Shown in pieces: positions 25,775-37,359 of a stretch of DNA of 60,000 nt. Below the pieces are notes generated by a model. It was given only the letters and a program-made list of their open reading frames with translations, did not search any database and was not told the DNA's origin. Every line of letters begins with the position of its first letter. Positions within the stretch are counted from its first letter, which is position 1. Position numbers and translations under genes: made by a program. The DNA comes from Polytrichum commune (taxonomy: Eukaryota; Streptophyta; Polytrichopsida; Polytrichales; Polytrichaceae), in assembly GCA_950295325.1 (NCBI GenBank), contig OX485803.1, positions 58,235,554 through 58,295,553 of the forward strand, given 5' to 3'.

Positions 25775-26132
25775 TACGGTAAGCGGGCCTTAAATGAACA
25801 CTTGTAGCTCTGCATCTTCTTCTTGGAGGATATGAAACATGTACAAGTGCAAGATTATTGACAAATCCAAATTATGGCCATAGCCAATTTTGGAGCTCAT
25901 ATGAGTATCTTAACCATTACGGAAGTGTCAATTCTTGAGCTCATTAAATGGTCATATAGGTCCCCTAAATTATGAGGCCTATCGAGCCTAGAATGGTTAA
26001 CAAATATTGAGCACATTGTTGAATCTCTTTAACACATGTCTCTTTGGTGCCTGTTCTTAGATTCACCACACGACACTCGAATATAGGTGTCTGATTAAGA
26101 AAAGTAACCAAGTAAGGCCCCCACACCTTATG
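25775..26132. mobile_element. Family D MITE-like element in a BCAT intron
   Basis: Ends are TACGGTAAGCGGGCCTTA and, complemented, CATAAGGTGTGGGGGCCTTA. The element fills most of the intron between the exons at 26347 and 25757. Partial relatives are at 8375, 10105, 14940, 15655, 20185, 23655, 32369 and 33150, which makes this the commonest interspersed repeat in the window. No coding capacity is seen. Confidence 0.65.
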
Positions 26133-28607
26133 AAGGCCACTTTTGCACAAATTCATCACCCAGCTAGATATTAGATCTATACTTAACAGCTTAAAGAGAA
26201 AAGATAGGGATTGATTTGAAAGAAAATGCTACTTAAACAATGAAGATATTGCAGGGAGACCTCCTCCACATACTTATTCTCTATTGCATCCAAATATAGC
26301 ACATCTGAATAACCTTTTTTCTTTGCAGTCAACTGTGTTTCTAGCACCTGAAAACACCACATTCCTCTGCAGGAGACATTTAAACTGAATTCTTCCAAGT
26401 GATGTACATGCAAAACCAAATTATGTGTCAGAAACCCAACATGACAAATTCAAGGAACATGCCTACAGCCATACAATTTCGATACTTTCTTCCACTAATC
26501 CACTGAACCTTATAGAGGTGGTTGCGCTAAGAAAACCTAAATTGGTTGACAGAGATTCAATATTCCCAAGTTCCAAATATAAATAAAAAGATAACACTTG
26601 TCCATGTTCAGAGTACTGTATCTACATATTTAGAACTGCTGCGGAGGTGGATGCAAAAGCAAATGACTCACAGGGGCATAATTAGCAATAATTTTGCTGC
26701 TCCAGTCCCACCAGGAGCAGCACAATGGAAATATGTCTCAACTTTCAAATCAATTGGAGCAACAAATCAATCAAATTATGGTCAGAACAAAGACATCTTC
26801 ACATAATTTTGATAAATAACGTGATGATATGACATCATACAAGCATCGGTGCATATCCAAATGCAACATACAGATAAACCTGCCAGGACGACAGAGGATA
26901 TCAGGAGGTGATCCAAAATAGAAGGACAGAGGAAAAGAGTCTTAGATTAACTTACTTCAAAGTAGGCTCCCACAGGTGAAACATAATTTAAAAAGTGTAC
27001 TTCAGTGCAGGTGCCAGTCCTAAAACACCACCAGTGTCAATAAGCAAGGCTGGATGTAAAAGGACCCCTTCCCAGCTGGAGGAAACTGCCCCACTGGCAC
27101 AAATTTCCCATCAAGCACTAACTAGGGTAAACTTACTTCACAACTGATTTACTAGTTCTCTGTATCCACAAACTTATTTGTTAGAAATTGACCCACAAGG
27201 TATATCTCATACACCTACTGGAAATGAAGCAATATTGGCGCTTCAAATATGCTGACACCATGTGACAGTACTTGTGCCCTCAACATTTATTTTGAACTTG
27301 AATTAAGAGCTTTGATTAAGAACTTTGAGATAGTGTTACTTCAGAATAATACCCAGCGTTTGTTTGCTAAAACAGTCTCCTTAACAGACTTCACAAAGGT
27401 GTCAGTATCTTTGGGCTTGGCATGCTCATTCAATCAGCCCCTTCTATTATTCACAATGCATTAACTTGTGGACGAAACAACAATATGTGTCCATCATCTG
27501 ACCTATATGCTTTCAACCCTTCAAAAACTCCCTGTTTTGGTCCCAAGTTCAACCTCAAAATGCAAACATTAGATTACAAACAAATATTGTTGGAAGCTGA
27601 TATCACAGACTGAGAGAACAGATTCATCTTTGACAACCAGTATCTTTGCAGTCCAGAGAAACTATTATGATGTCTTCTAAACATGTAACAAGTACAATCC
27701 ACAAACAATGAACTCATTATGGAAGGAAGTTGGAAAGACAACATTTGACTAATACCAACTTCAAATGACCCCTGCTACTGCAATGTCAGTGAGGGCAGTT
27801 GTAGCTCATGATAACCACTATGTTGTGTTCAATAACACAAAAATACTAGTCTTTGCTAAAAACAATTCTAGTGAAGTGAAAAGAGTTATTATGCACCAAC
27901 TTTGCACACCATAATGCAGCTAGAGAAAATTCCGGTAAACAAACTCTCCTGTCCAGAGTTCAACACCTCGGCACAAGGACTTATTTCAAGATTCCCAAAA
28001 GGTTGCAGCTCCCCATTCTTCTATACACCACCAAGATCACTTTATGACATACATATAATCGGTTGGGACTAAACCAAATCCAAAATTGTCCCAGTCAATG
28101 CCCTTCAAATCGCCCATGTCACTGTATGCAAGGCATCACCACTATCATATTTATCATGTAACAAAGAGGCAAACACCAGGCCCTACCAACTCAACCCAGT
28201 TACAAGAATGAATGATCAGATTAATCAATGTGAGTTCTCTATGTATCCACCTCTATAAAACTAGTCTAAAACTCACTTTCATAGTAGAAAGCTTATGCAG
28301 TATTTACTCAGAACCATACAATTTGACTGCAACTAAAACGTCATTGTCAAGAAACACATCGAATAGTTTGCTAAGTTACTCACAGCTGTGAGACTGGATC
28401 AACATCCCTCACTAGATCGACTATGAGGCCATATCCAATAACAAAGTTTAATGAAGAAGACATTTCAAGACTCCAACCATGAACTAAAGGACAAGTACTG
28501 GGTTAACATCATCTGACTTGTCAATTACAAAACCCTGCTTTCCAACTGAATATGCATAGTGTAAGAGTACACCACAGAATATATAGTGTATTATTAAAGT
28601 TAATGTA

Positions 28608-30260
28608 CAGCTCAGAATTTGACTACAACTGAAGCGTCATTGTTTAGAACATATCAGACTGTTTGCTGAAATTTCCTCACAGCTGTAAACATGCAACTCT
28701 GCAAAAAATCCCGAAGTAAATTGCACCCCTAACAAGGGACCCTCTGTATCCTACATTGTAGGTACTATAGGCTTTAGTGAAAGGGGAATAAAGAACTTAC
28801 AGAACAGTTCACTCAGCAGCTCAGAATTTGACTACAACTGTGATATCATAGTTGAAAACATATCAGACTGTTTGCTGAATTTTCCTCATAGCTGTAGACT
28901 GCAATAGCCTGACTGCACGTTCCAAATCAGGACATCCACATCCAAAGAATTCTGAAATCCCTCAAACCCTACACTCTTACCCATGTTCCCCAAATTGAAG
29001 GTAGAAACTCATGCTCAGATTTAGTTACGTTTCACCCAAAAAATAATAGATAAATAATAGTGTGGTTGAACAGCTCAGAATTTGACTACAACTGAATGCG
29101 TCATTGTTTAGAACATATCAGACTGTTTGCTGAATATTCCTCGTAACTGAAAACCTGCAACTCTGATTATCCTCTGCTAAAAGACCTGAATTCAAATACA
29201 TCCTCCTCTGTGGCCTCAATTGTAGGTATTATAGGCCTGGGTGAAAGTTTGAGCAGCTCAGAATTTGACTACAACTGAATGCGTCACTGTTTAGAACATA
29301 TCAGACTGTTTGCTGAATCTTCCTCATAGCTGTAAAACCTGCAACTCTGAGTATCCTCTGCTAAAAACCTAAATTCAAATACATCCCCCTCTGTGGCCTC
29401 AATTGTAGGTATTACAGGCCTGGGTGAAAGTTTGAGCAGCTCAGAATTTGACTACAACTGAATGCGTCATTGTTTAGAACATATCAGACTGTTTGCTGAA
29501 TAATCCTCACAGCTGAAAACCTGCAACTCTGGTTATCCTCTGCTAAAGACCTGAATTCAAATACATCCCCCTCTGTGGCCTCAATTGTAGGTAGTATAGG
29601 CCTGGATGAAAGTTTGAGCAGCTCAGAATTTGACTACAACTGAATACGTCATTGTTTAGAACATATCAGACTGTTTGCTGAATATTCCTCATAGCTGTAA
29701 AACCTGCAACTCTGATTATCCTCTGCTAAAAATCTAAATTCAAATGCATCCTCCTCTGTGGCCTCAATTGTAGGTATTACAGGCCTGGGTGAAAGTTTGA
29801 GCAGCTCAGAATTTGACTACAACTGAATACGTCATTGTTTAGAACATATCAGACTGTTTGCTGAATATTCCTCATAGCTGTAAAACCTGCAACCCTGATT
29901 ATCCTCTGCTAAAAACCTGAATTCCAAAACATCCCCCTCTGGCCTCAATTGTAGGTAGTATAGGCCTGGGTGAAAATTTGAGCAGCTCAGAATTTGACTA
30001 CAACTGAATGCGTCATTGTTTAGAACAAATCAGACTGTTTGCTGAATATTCCTCATAGCCGTAAAACCTGCAACTCTGAGTATCCTCTGCTAAAAACCTA
30101 AATTCAAATACATCCCCCTCTGTGGCCTCAATTGTAGGTATTATAGCCCTGGGCGAAAGTTTGAGCAGCTCAGAATTTGACTACAACTGAATGCGTCATT
30201 GTTTAGAACATATCAGACTGTTTGCTGAATCTTCCTCATAGCTGTAGGACTGCAACAGCC
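28608..30260. repeat. Tandem array, unit about 183 bp
   Basis: CAGCTCAGAATTTGACTACA recurs at 29071, 29254, 29437, 29619, 29802, 29983 and 30166, with spacing of 181-183 bp. More diverged copies start at 28608 and 28817, and a weak one near 28315. The last unit is followed by a block (TGCTCGTTCCAAATCA) that also follows the 28817 copy, so there is a second level of duplication. No frame stays open. The array lies between the candidate upstream exons and the first firm BCAT exon, probably in an intron. Confidence 0.92.
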
Positions 30261-30853
30261 CATCTGCTCGTTCCAAATCAAGCCATCTGCAGCTACAGAA
30301 GCTTGTTCTAAAACCCTAAACCCTCAACCCTGTTTCCAAATTTGAAGGAGGAGACACAGGTTCAATTAAGATTCACAAACCACATTGTTCAGGACATATC
30401 AGAAATTTGCGCTCAATTCTCCTCACAGCTATAAATCGCATAAAGCCCCTTGTAAAGGGATCTTAAGAAACCTTCCACAAGCAGGGTAACCAGCTACAAG
30501 GTAAGAATATGACACCAAACTCTCAAATCAAGACAATGTGATCTACGGTTAGATTCCACACCGAACATATCACAAGAACTACTGGCTAGTTAACCAGGTG
30601 ATCAAGCAACCACCCACTTACATATTTCTGAATGAGGTTAACGAAGTGGACTTCCACATTTTGATGCACAATTTAGTGCTCTCATGTTCTTTAGAATATG
30701 ACAAAATTAACATAGCACGATGGTTCACATAAATGAAGCAACTCGCCACCAGTGGAATCACACTGATATGCAGATACCAGACATTTATTCAAGCTTCAAA
30801 GAGCAAATATATACAAGTAGCAAAAGATCTAATTGATTGTTAAAACCCTATAC

Positions 30854-30925
30854 CTGGTCAGATTGGAAGAGTCGGCCACTGCCTCTGCGGTAATAATCTT
30901 TGACCTTTCTGATTGATTCTAAGGT
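30854..30925 (-). pseudogene. Candidate BCAT exon 2
   Basis: A 72-nt open block bounded by CTGTGCAG and a GTATAG donor encodes TLESIRKVKDYYRRGSGRLF plus four residues. It keeps phase 0 with the upstream candidate exon. It lies about 2.7 kb from the next recognisable BCAT exon, with the tandem array in between. I do not recognise the peptide itself, and it may belong to another transcript. Confidence 0.35.
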
Positions 30926-31881
30926 CTGCACAGACAACAACTGACTTCATTTACATGCCTAGATAAAGCACCACTAGCAGTCCAAGATGTCCCAGCTGGG
31001 ACAGCTAGATGCTTGGATTCTACAGACTTTAGTTGTTACAGAACATCAAGTGCGAGTTAGAAATCGTTGACCGTACACTAATCAACCAAAACCAGTAATG
31101 CTAACCTACAAAACATTTGTCCCCAATATTATGTCTGCTCAATATCTTCATTAAGAGTAGTTTCATAACTCTCCAAACTTTGAGATATCAGCATTTTAAA
31201 AATGCACTCACATTTCTCTAATGCCTGTGAGACAACGAATTTGGACATACGCCTTGTATTATATCTCCTTGCCTTTAGTTTCCTCAATGGGCGTTCCTGA
31301 TATAACTTTTCACTGCTTCCTAATATTGTTATTGAGAAAAACCGTTTGCTAGTGCCAGTTGTAAAGGTTGAGATTTGTGGAGATGACATTTTCAAAGAAA
31401 ATATATTGTCAGCATTTCCACTAAAATCCAAGAACACGCTCTCTACGGAAACCTTCTTTAGCATTATGTGTCGCAGTAGTACACTCCCCCACAACTTTTC
31501 TAACCACCAACAACGCAAATTTGAATATTCTTGACGAATAACAACCACATTGCGTCCTCACGTATGTCGTTTCCTCAATCTTTGCTTATCCGATAACTGT
31601 GATGGCCATATGATCGTTTCAATTCTTTAAAGATGCATTGTAATGTATAGGGACCAATAAAAAGCAAATAAAAATATTAAAAAAAGCAGGATGGCCTTGC
31701 CAAGTTGTCAGCATTTCCACAAAACCATGGAAATACACTCCAAGAAAACACTCTTTGGCGATGTGTGTCGCAGTACCAACAATTTTTCTTCCCAACAACA
31801 AAGTAAAATTTGAATACTTTTGGCGAGACACATTGCATCCGGCCCAAAACAAAACCCTCCGAATCAAGAACCATCACTTAC

Positions 31882-31995
31882 CATCAAAATTGAGGATGGC
31901 AACCGAGAGTAGCCAGCATTCGAGCTCCTGCGAAGAAGCCCTTGATAAATGCTCCTGCGGCAAAGAAGAAACCAGACATGATGATGACCTTGCAT
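31882..31995 (-). pseudogene. Candidate BCAT exon 1 (targeting presequence)
   Basis: From an ATG at 31995, 38 codons run to a good donor (ATG, then GTAAGTG). The peptide begins MQGHHHVWFLLCRRSIYQG and has many Arg and Ser residues and no acidic residue, as in mitochondrial presequences. It joins in phase 0 to the exon at 30925-30854. Two other frames are also open here, so this frame choice is an inference from phase and composition. Confidence 0.4.
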
Positions 31996-32280
31996 CCCAT
32001 CCTCCAAAGGAAGCACACAAATGTTGCTCCTGCGTTAGTGGCCTCCCACATGACATCATCGTCGCTGCCCTCACCATCTCAAGCTCAAGCTCAAGCCCGA
32101 AACCCTAAACCCCCAATTCTACCTCTCTACTTCACGGCGACAACCAACGCATGGCTTGATGGGTTCCTCGCGGCGGCGGGAATGAGATTCGCAAACTCGT
32201 GAAATCTGATCGGCCACCGGATGCCGAGTGAGCATCGATGGAGGAAGTTAGGGTTTGGTCGTCAGCCATCCTAGGTGTTT
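31996..32280 (-). promoter_or_regulatory. Possible BCAT 5' region with telo-box words
   Basis: The minus strand contains AAACCCTAA close upstream of the candidate first exon. The plus strand contains two more AACCCTAA-type words at about 32100. Such telo-boxes are frequent near plant transcription starts. GC content rises locally. This is suggestive only. Confidence 0.3.
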
Positions 32281-32368
32281 CTTCATCCGTTTTTTTCGAA
32301 TGTGACAGATGAATGGAATGAGTTCAGGATGTGTGGCTCACTTCACTGGCTCCATCATCTAAGATAGA

Positions 32369-32530
32369 TGGGTCTTAAATGGTTACTTTCTCCGACTAGC
32401 CATCTTTTCCTAGGATATGAAACACGCGATTACTTCAAGATGGTTAGCAAATCCAAATCGAGGCCGTAGCCACTTTCCTCGTATTTTTTGGATCATATTA
32501 GAGTTATCCTTAAAGTTCCTCAAAGAGGAC
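32369..32530. repeat. Family D fragment
   Basis: GTCTTAAATGGTTACTTT, AAGATGGTTAGCAAATCC and GGCCGTAGCCACTTTCCTC match blocks of family D. Confidence 0.55.
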
Positions 32531-32540
32531 AAAACCAATG

Positions 32541-32770
32541 AACGGGGAGAACCAACCTTCGGTTAAAGGCGAACCGGTTGAGTTTGAGAAAAAATGGGTT
32601 GAAGTTCAAGACTTCATAAAAATTATCCGCCATTTTTGAGAGATTTAGAGATAATATCCGGAAACAATGAAGAAGAATCAAAAAAAATGTCAACATGTAA
32701 CCAGTTGGACTTGGAAACAGTGGGATCTCAACTGATTATGTCCACCAATCTCCCGCACACTGGACAAAAC
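32541..32770 (-). repeat. Dispersed copy of the 240-bp repeat (reverse)
   Basis: The complement carries AACCGGTT-like words, ACATGTTGACATT, and ends of the GGGGAGA type as in the 6147-7500 array. Confidence 0.6.
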
Positions 32771-33149
32771 CGTGGGTATGATCCTTCTTTGAGAAAACTT
32801 TCTTTTATGAATTCATTAACTCATCATGTATTGGAGCTTATTTTGAGACCTCCTCTTTCCAGTTGAAAAAATTTGAGAGAATTTTAGGATCTAAAATAGG
32901 GTATGTGCATGAAACCCACTATCCTAATTCCCATATCAACTTATGCAAGACTAGTTTGTCCTAACTATCATAGTAGGACAAGCTAGAAATTTTGGTTTTC
33001 AATCGCCCGACACCAATCTTTGTTTATGGTAATTTGAGCATTAGAAAAACTTAGGTGACTTTGTGTTAATTATTGTAAATTCAAGGTTTGGGATTGAACC
33101 CATGGTTTCATCTTCTTTACTTCACAAATAACTTGACTATCAAAGTGAA

Positions 33150-33330
33150 GAATAATGGTGCTCATTAGATGATCATATAGGTCCCCCCAAATCATGTTCA
33201 TTGTTAAGCCAAAAACGATCATCGTGTATTGACTATGTAGTCCAATCTCTATCAAAAACATGTCTTCTTGGTATTCATTATTGGAGTCACACCAAACCAC
33301 GTACCACTCAAATATAGGTGTCCCACAAGA
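33150..33330. repeat. Family D fragment
   Basis: CTCATTAGATGATCATATAG followed by GTCCCCCC, and ACTCAAATATAGGTGTCCC, match blocks of the element at 25775-26132. Confidence 0.55.
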
Positions 33331-33659
33331 AAAGAGATTGAAAAAGGTTGACACTCTTACGGAATTTCTTGAACATGTTCTATTACTACATTTGTGATGC
33401 ATAGTTAGTAATCCTAAAAGCCAATGAAGCCATATTTTGTCAAAATTTATATAGACGAGTCTATGACGGTTACTTTCACGAGGTTTACTCACTATAGAAA
33501 ACGATGTAATCAATCAACAAATCTTGTACAAGTCCGATGTCTTTTTTTTGGCACAAATTGAAAATTCAATTGCAAGAGAGTAACTAAAATACAATCAAAC
33601 ATGGGCGAACCAACGCAACCCGAGTGGAGATCAAAAAATAATCCCATATGTGGCCTAAC

Positions 33660-33930
33660 CTTCCAAGTGACAACTAAGTTGCTTCGGGTCACAATAAGGC
33701 CTTTGACCCCTAAAGTCGAATCAAATTCATTAAGAACATCCCAATAGGCCACGTCCGGGGCCTTTTCCAAGTCCTCGAGAGTCTGTTTCCACTCAATTCT
33801 ACCACAATCCCGTAGGGCGTCCCAAATGACTTGACATGTTTTCTCAATGGGCCATTGCAGATTATCAAAAACCATATCATTTCATTGGTGCCAAATAAAC
33901 CAGATGCAATTGAACCGTTAAAAGCCTTGC
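33660..33930 (-). pseudogene. LINE C-terminal (zf-RVT-like) remnant
   Basis: One minus-strand frame reads FNCIWFIWHQ, stop, NDMVFDNLQWPIEKTCQVIW. The W-x-x-W-H-x-R-N-x-x-x-F pattern is the usual block after the zinc-binding domain of plant LINE reverse transcriptases. The stop stands where Arg is expected (CGA changed to TGA). The frame continues to about 33660 with WKVRPHMG. No reverse transcriptase core was found next to it. Confidence 0.5.
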
Positions 33931-33960
33931 ACAAAGGTTGATACAAGTCCAATGTCATAA

Positions 33961-36645
33961 GAATGAGAAAAATAATAAAATATAAAGTTAGGACGATTTT
34001 CCAAACAACAAAGGTGTGATTCTATTGAGTGGTGGTATGTGAACTTCACTAGATCTATCATCCACATATCTTGGAACAAGGTTTAGACACTTTTGAAGTG
34101 TAATAAAATTTCGGAAAAATAAACTCTAGTCCATCAGCAAATCTTTCACAAATCCAATCACAAGAATGAGATTAAGGTGAAAAAACGGTAATTTGTGATG
34201 AATACTCAAACAACGTATTAAATGTGGTCCTCTAAGTGGTGATATGTAAACTTCACTAAATCCTTCATCTACGGGGTTCTTGAATGCATTCCATTCATTT
34301 GTCACTTTTGATGTGTGGTTTAACCCTAAATTCCAAAGAAGCTATGTTTTAACATGAACTTAAGAATCAAGTAGAGTAGCTTACTACGGTTACTACTTCT
34401 ACAAAGCTTGTCCTCTATTGACATGTAGTAAATTGTAGGAAAAAGAAATAAAGTCAATCAATGCTAGATCTTGCAACAAATCAAGGTTTAAGAATAAGAT
34501 CAAAGTGACAAAATGTCATTTTGTGGTAGAACTTCCAAACAACAATATGTGATATTCTTAAGTGGTTATATTGATTTTACATCAATTGTGTAAAGAATGC
34601 ACTTCACAACTTTGAAGACACAAATGATGGCACAAAATCCAAATGTTTGTGTTTTTAAGATTGTTTTGAATGGATGGATGAATGCTACATATATAGCATA
34701 GCAAGAGAGGAGCATGAAACAATAGGCATAAACTTGTTTGGATTTCAATGCATGTAATAGGGTTGTCATTGATAGGGGGTTGTATAAGCCGAAGATATTG
34801 GTCGGTCTCAAGAATTCATTGGAGTCCATTGGAGTTATAATAATGAGTGGCATTGGGTGCTCACATGAAGCATGGCATGCAACCTTACTACACCTTGAGG
34901 TGTGCAAGAATTGTAAGCTCGAGTGTTGATTGAAGAATGTGGAAACTCACAAAAAATTTGTGTGCGTTTAGAATTACGAGTTCATTATTTGTTTACATTG
35001 TTGGTGTTTGGGGTCCATATTAAGTGCCTAATTGAATGTCCGCGGAAGTACATTATATTGCTTGATGTGCTTGGGCTCTTACTTTTCCTTTTTTGTTGGT
35101 TCCCATCACAATGTTTGTATATAGAAAAATTGATCACTTTGAATGATTTCTAGATAAATGGGAAGGTTGTTGCGGAATACTTGTATGTTTTTGTTCATTA
35201 TTATGTGTGCTTCATCAATGATAATGGTTGTTGGCCTCAAGCCTTTTGAACATTGTTTTGATAGGCAATGGCAAGTTGCTTCTTGAGAGCACTGAATTAG
35301 ACCTCTTGTCGGAAGTGAACTTGAATTTTCTTGGGTAGTTTTGTGTTCCCATGTGTCTTCCTCTCATATAATGGATGAAGCCCATTTCGTGTCTCATTAC
35401 ATCCATACTCATTGCAATTGAGGGATACTATAGAGACCACTCCGACATGAGGCAATTACACTTGTTTCATAGTTGTGTTCCTTAAACCCACTTTGTAAAC
35501 CCACTTTGGGTTTACATATGAGCTCACAACTATGATCAAGGTGGAGCCTCTCTCTCTCTCTCTCTCTCTCTAGGAATTTTTTTTCCTCCCACATGCATGA
35601 ATCCACTTTCAATATTCCTTATGATTGTTGAAAGGGTACAAAACAACCTTGATTTTAAGGGAAAAAAATCATATTGTGATATCTACAAATAAAACTACAA
35701 TACAATATCATATTTCATGGATGAACTCACCACAAACATCCCAACAAATCATTCAGTTTGGATGAAATTATCATTATTCCAATGATTGTTGCCATTTTGG
35801 TTTTCTTCAAAGAAAAACGGGGGGGGGAGTAGGAACTATGAAGACACAAAATTTGGAGTTTGTGGATATGAGCATATTGCTCTCTTCATATGGATTTCAA
35901 GTGTTTGAAATGCCCAAACTTGTTTATTTCCACACTTGGCTTGGCCTTCGGAGGATAAGGTGCGTGGAATTTATTTGAACCTTGTGAGGAAACTCTTATT
36001 AATTGGACTCATAAGGTATGTGTCACTTGAAAATGATATTTTACCAAATATAACACCTATTTTTCACTATCAAATTGGCATGTACTTAGCACACATGCCC
36101 ACAAATCAAGCTTGGGTCACTTATGTGTAGTCTAAGTGGTCTTAGGTATGCCTTTTGTCCCCTCAATGCTTTTGGGGTCATGTGTGACCCAATATGTTTT
36201 ATTTATTTTTGAATACTCAATATATTTTGATAAAGTTGTTAATTCTATATATAGACTAAAAATGCTCATGTCCATATGGGTTATATATATTTCACTAAAC
36301 ATATGTTGATCTCCATGAACAAATTCTTGAACTTTTGTTAGGGAGTTCACCCATTCTCACCCCACAATACCTTGAGCAGTTAGAAGTGAAAGCATAATAT
36401 GGATACATGTGGAGTGCATAAAAGATGCACATGTGGTAATAGGTGGAACACTTAAGTTCGGATAGAAAGTTTATAAAGTGATATATTGAAGGGATGGTTT
36501 TATTACATGGGAGTCATATAGCTTTAGAAGAGATAGGACAAAATGTTGTGTATGAGCTAAGTTTAGGCTAAAGGTGTAACCATTGTTCATGATAAGCTGA
36601 ACAATTCACTTGTTCCAAGGTACAAGATATATAGTATGGCATTCT
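33961..36645. other. No gene recognised
   Basis: Frames of 60-113 codons occur but show no domain. A CT microsatellite lies at about 35548-35572 and a G run at about 35821. Confidence 0.4.
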
Positions 36646-37116
36646 TCAAAAGAAAGAGTCTATAGTAGTATGACGAGAAGCTTCCAAATGATGAGATGAA
36701 ACTTCCTTTTGGAGTCCTTGAATGCTCTTGATGTGTGATAGGGCATCATTTGGTCTTTGTTCAAAGTATTTCTTCAAAGTCTATAGAGAACGCTCAACAA
36801 CACTAAATCCTACAACTTCTTCTACCACATCAACCATAACCTCATCAACATCAATTTCCTAATGTTTTGAGGAATACATATTAAAAAACTCCTCATCGGG
36901 AGGTTCATATGGGTTGTTTAAATCAAATTCCATCTCATAATTGAGGTATTCATGAGCATTCATTACGTCACCCACCTCACTAACAAATAACAACAACGTC
37001 AGTTGATGAAGTAGAGTAGCAACTTCATCAACCTCTACCAAGCGCCTAGCTTCCTCTATCTCCCTCTCAATAAAGATCGAAAAAACACCCGTGTGCCTCC
37101 AACAATTTTGAATTGT
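36646..37116 (-). pseudogene. pogo/Tigger-like transposase C-terminus, dead
   Basis: A single minus-strand frame of 157 codons reads TIQNCWRHTGVF, EIEEARRLVEVDEVATLL, AHEYLNY, PYEPPDEE, KKYFEQRPNDALSHIK and finally TTIDSFF followed by a stop. This order (NCW-x-H-T-G, an acidic stretch with E-V-D-E-V-A, then a T-T-I-D-S-F-F end) is the C-terminal tail of plant DDE-1 transposases of the pogo branch of Tc1/mariner. Two in-frame stops interrupt it (after YSSKH and after VVERSL). The helix-turn-helix and catalytic DDD core are not found upstream (above 37,120), so this is a 5'-truncated relic. No inverted ends were located. Confidence 0.7.
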
Positions 37117-37359
37117 TCACAAAGAATAAGGGATAAATGTGATTACATGTTTAAAATGTATGCTCTCATATATTATTACCTTGATTTTCTCAAAATTAAC
37201 ACTTATAGAGGTGCAATTAACAAAGAAGGGAGTAGAGCATGTAATAACACTTAACACATAACACTCACTAGTCTTACCAACTGTATTTTTGTAGGGGAGT
37301 AAAATTTCCTTAACATATATGAAATTATAATGCTTATATGGGTAACACTTATAGAATCT

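Larger units (their letters stand above)
24746..31995 (-). pseudogene. BCAT: Branched-chain amino acid aminotransferase pseudogene
   Basis: Remains of a plant BCAT, the PLP enzyme that transaminates Leu, Ile and Val in mitochondria or plastids. Exons in gene order: 28121-27949 (DWDNFGFGLVPTDYMYV), 27531-27353 ([19 protein letters not shown], then TVLANKRW), 27085-26956 (PPAGKGSFYIQP, LGLAPALKYTF), about 26764-26672 (CAAPGGTGAAK with the PLP lysine, then IIANYAP), 26347 to about 26236 (GYSDVLYLDAIENKYVEEVS, CNIFIV), 25757-25669 (LKGTILLGVTRRSIIQLAVD), 25555-25443 (WLAVDEVFYTGTAVVVNPVG) and 24863-24746 (LYSALTSIQMG, stop). Damage: frameshifts after MYVIK, MPSPK, FYIQP, KYTF, GAAK and EEVS; stops at GGV-stop-KNG, at two Arg positions of the second exon and after KYTF; and the donor at 27948 reads GA instead of GT. 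Two presequence-like exons lie upstream. The gene identity is firm; the 5' limit is inferred. Confidence 0.9.

Noticed and set aside
28608-30260. CRISPR-like regular array
   Set aside because: The whole 183-bp unit is conserved with no unique spacers, and the context is a plant gene. It is a tandem repeat.
31755-32202. Plus-strand ORFs near the BCAT 5' end
   Set aside because: Opposite strand to the candidate first exon, with no domain and no splice support.
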